Assembly (NCBI GenBank): GCA_023432805.1
Contig: JAEYUG010000075.1
Span: 1-15,391 of the forward strand
DNA from: Bacteroidota bacterium
GTDB taxonomy: Bacteria; Bacteroidota; Ignavibacteria; SZUA-365
Direction: 5' to 3'
DNA length: 15,391 nucleotides
Part shown: piece after piece, positions 14,274 through 15,391 of the stretch
Layout: each line of letters starts with the position of its first letter
Numbering within the stretch: position 1 is the first letter of the stretch
The notes under the pieces: generated by a model
The model's input: the letters and a program-made list of their open reading frames with translations, nothing else
The model's database searches: none
What the model was told of the DNA's origin: nothing
Program-made: the position numbers and the translations under genes

Positions 14274-15344
14274 ATGTACAAGCGCTTCCTGTTTCTGCTT
14301 GCGGCTGTCGGCATGCTGTCGACCGCACAGGCACAGATCACATTCACCCGTGCAGATTTCGACGCCTTTCTGCAGGCGACGACGCTGACCCAGTACACCG
14401 CTGAGAACGCCGCCGGCACCACGCTTGCCATCGGCGCTCCGGGCACGAACGTGCCGCTCTCGCTCGATGCCTACACATTCTCGAGCATGACAATACCGCA
14501 GCTGTACGTCGATCCCACACTTACCCCGAACGCATCGGACTTCCCCGGCGCCACCCACGCCATGGTGTCGAACGTACAGGGCGAGGAAGCCTACGCCTAT
14601 TATCGCATCGCGAACGACGGTGTGTACAGCCTCGGCGTTGCCGCGTTCGTGCAGGGCATGCCGCTGCTGCTGAAGAACGTGCCGGAAATGCCGTCGATCA
14701 AGTTCCCGCTCACGCGCGGAGCAAGCTGGTCATACAACGGAGATCCGTCCATACCGTTCGAGGGCTTCATGATGCAGACGCGCAACACGACAACGGTCGA
14801 TGCGAGTGGCACTGTGACACTCGGCGGACAGAGTCTCGACTACCTGCGGCGCAAGACGGTGACCTACAGCACGACCAAGGTCGAATTCGGCGGCACGGTG
14901 CTGAGCGAGGACGTTCAGATGTCCGTGAACTACACCTATTACACCAAGGCCGGAACGTTCATGGATATCGACGTTGATACCCTCACCGCCGACAGTCCCA
15001 CCCCGACGATCGAAGGCATCATGATCACCTCGATTGGCGGCACCACCAGCGCAGACGGTGCACCTGCCGGAGCCAATGACTTCACGCTTGCCGGCATGTA
15101 TCCGAATCCCGTCGTGACCTCCGGTACGGGTGCGATCACGTGGAGCACATCCACACCGGCCAGTGTGACGCTCGAAGCCTACGACATGACCGGCCGCAAG
15201 GTCGCCACTGTCTGGCAGGGCATGGCTGCTCCCGGCACGCATGTGACCCCGTTCGCGCTCGGTGCCCTCGACAGCGGCAGCTACATGCTGCGTGCCACGA
15301 ACGGCAGCACTGTGCGTCATTCGATCTTCACCGTCGTCCGCTAA
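14274..15344 (+). CDS. Secreted protein with T9SS C-terminal sorting domain
   Basis: A predicted surface or extracellular protein of 356 residues. MYKRFLFLLAAVGMLSTAQA is a clear signal peptide, with cleavage before Gln21. I recognise no catalytic domain in residues 22-265, which look beta-rich, with aromatic strands and many Thr, Ser and Gly. From about 270 to the end, starting FTLAGMYPNPV and containing LEAYDMTGRKVATVWQG and LDSGSYMLRA, is a Por-type T9SS sorting domain. The region before it is acidic and Ser/Thr/Pro-rich, like the linkers of other cargo proteins. The gene is divergent from the acyl-CoA dehydrogenase. No terminator is seen in the 47 bases left in the window after its stop. 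Its T9SS tail is clearly diverged from that of the Asp-box protein at 293-2293 (AGMYPNPV versus SQNYPNPFNP), so a recent duplication is unlikely. Confidence 0.93.
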   Translation: MYKRFLFLLAAVGMLSTAQAQITFTRADFDAFLQATTLTQYTAENAAGTTLAIGAPGTNVPLSLDAYTFSSMTIPQLYVDPTLTPNASDFPGATHAMVSNVQGEEAYAYYRIANDGVYSLGVAAFVQGMPLLLKNVPEMPSIKFPLTRGASWSYNGDPSIPFEGFMMQTRNTTTVDASGTVTLGGQSLDYLRRKTVTYSTTKVEFGGTVLSEDVQMSVNYTYYTKAGTFMDIDVDTLTADSPTPTIEGIMITSIGGTTSADGAPAGANDFTLAGMYPNPVVTSGTGAITWSTSTPASVTLEAYDMTGRKVATVWQGMAAPGTHVTPFALGALDSGSYMLRATNGSTVRHSIFTVVR

Positions 15345-15391
15345 TCGCTTCGCTTCCTGACTCTTGTCGCGTCGACGGACGGTTCGCACCC

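Noticed and set aside
15345..15391. Possible start of another feature, including GACGGACG resembling one arm of the left-edge repeat
   Set aside because: There is only one 8-base arm without its partner or neighbouring units, and the window ends here.

Overview
The window is about 60% GC. It comes from a member of the Bacteroidota/Chlorobiota group, with a Kapabacteria- or Ignavibacteria-like lineage the best guess. The main evidence is two secreted proteins that end in Por-type (type IX secretion, T9SS) sorting domains. Several genes have clear Shine-Dalgarno sites, which classical Bacteroidia usually lack, so a deep-branching relative seems more likely than Bacteroides or Flavobacterium. 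The phylum assignment is inference.

Layout, left to right. Positions 1-197 hold seven 27-bp tandem repeats plus the first 8 bases of an eighth; each unit is built from complementary 8-base arms. A perfect 28-bp palindromic terminator follows, closing a leftward gene for a secreted Asp-box (sialidase-like propeller) T9SS cargo protein (293-2293). Two more leftward genes come next: a one-pass membrane protein with two periplasmic SPOR domains (2447-3685), and an exported protein joining calcium-loop-like motifs to C-terminal TPRs (3718-4845). A divergent promoter region (4846-5083) separates these from a rightward pair: a GabD1/Sad-type succinate-semialdehyde dehydrogenase and a small four-helix membrane protein. 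That pair meets, tail to tail with a 26-bp overlap, a long leftward block: a DUF3052-like protein, purD, a family 4 glycosyltransferase and an M24 Xaa-Pro peptidase. Next comes a 232-bp non-coding gap with a striking cluster of DnaA boxes, then leftward guaB and a glutaryl-CoA dehydrogenase-like gene. A second divergent promoter region leads to a rightward T9SS cargo gene (14274-15344).

Functionally the window mixes housekeeping metabolism (purD for IMP synthesis, guaB for the IMP-to-XMP step, and dehydrogenases of C4/C5 dicarboxylate catabolism) with envelope and secreted proteins. I see no phage, insertion sequence, CRISPR, toxin or defence genes, and no RNA genes.

The two observations most worth following are the DnaA-box cluster between guaB and the M24 peptidase gene, a candidate chromosomal origin or DnaA-controlled site, and the 27-bp alternating-hairpin array at the left edge.
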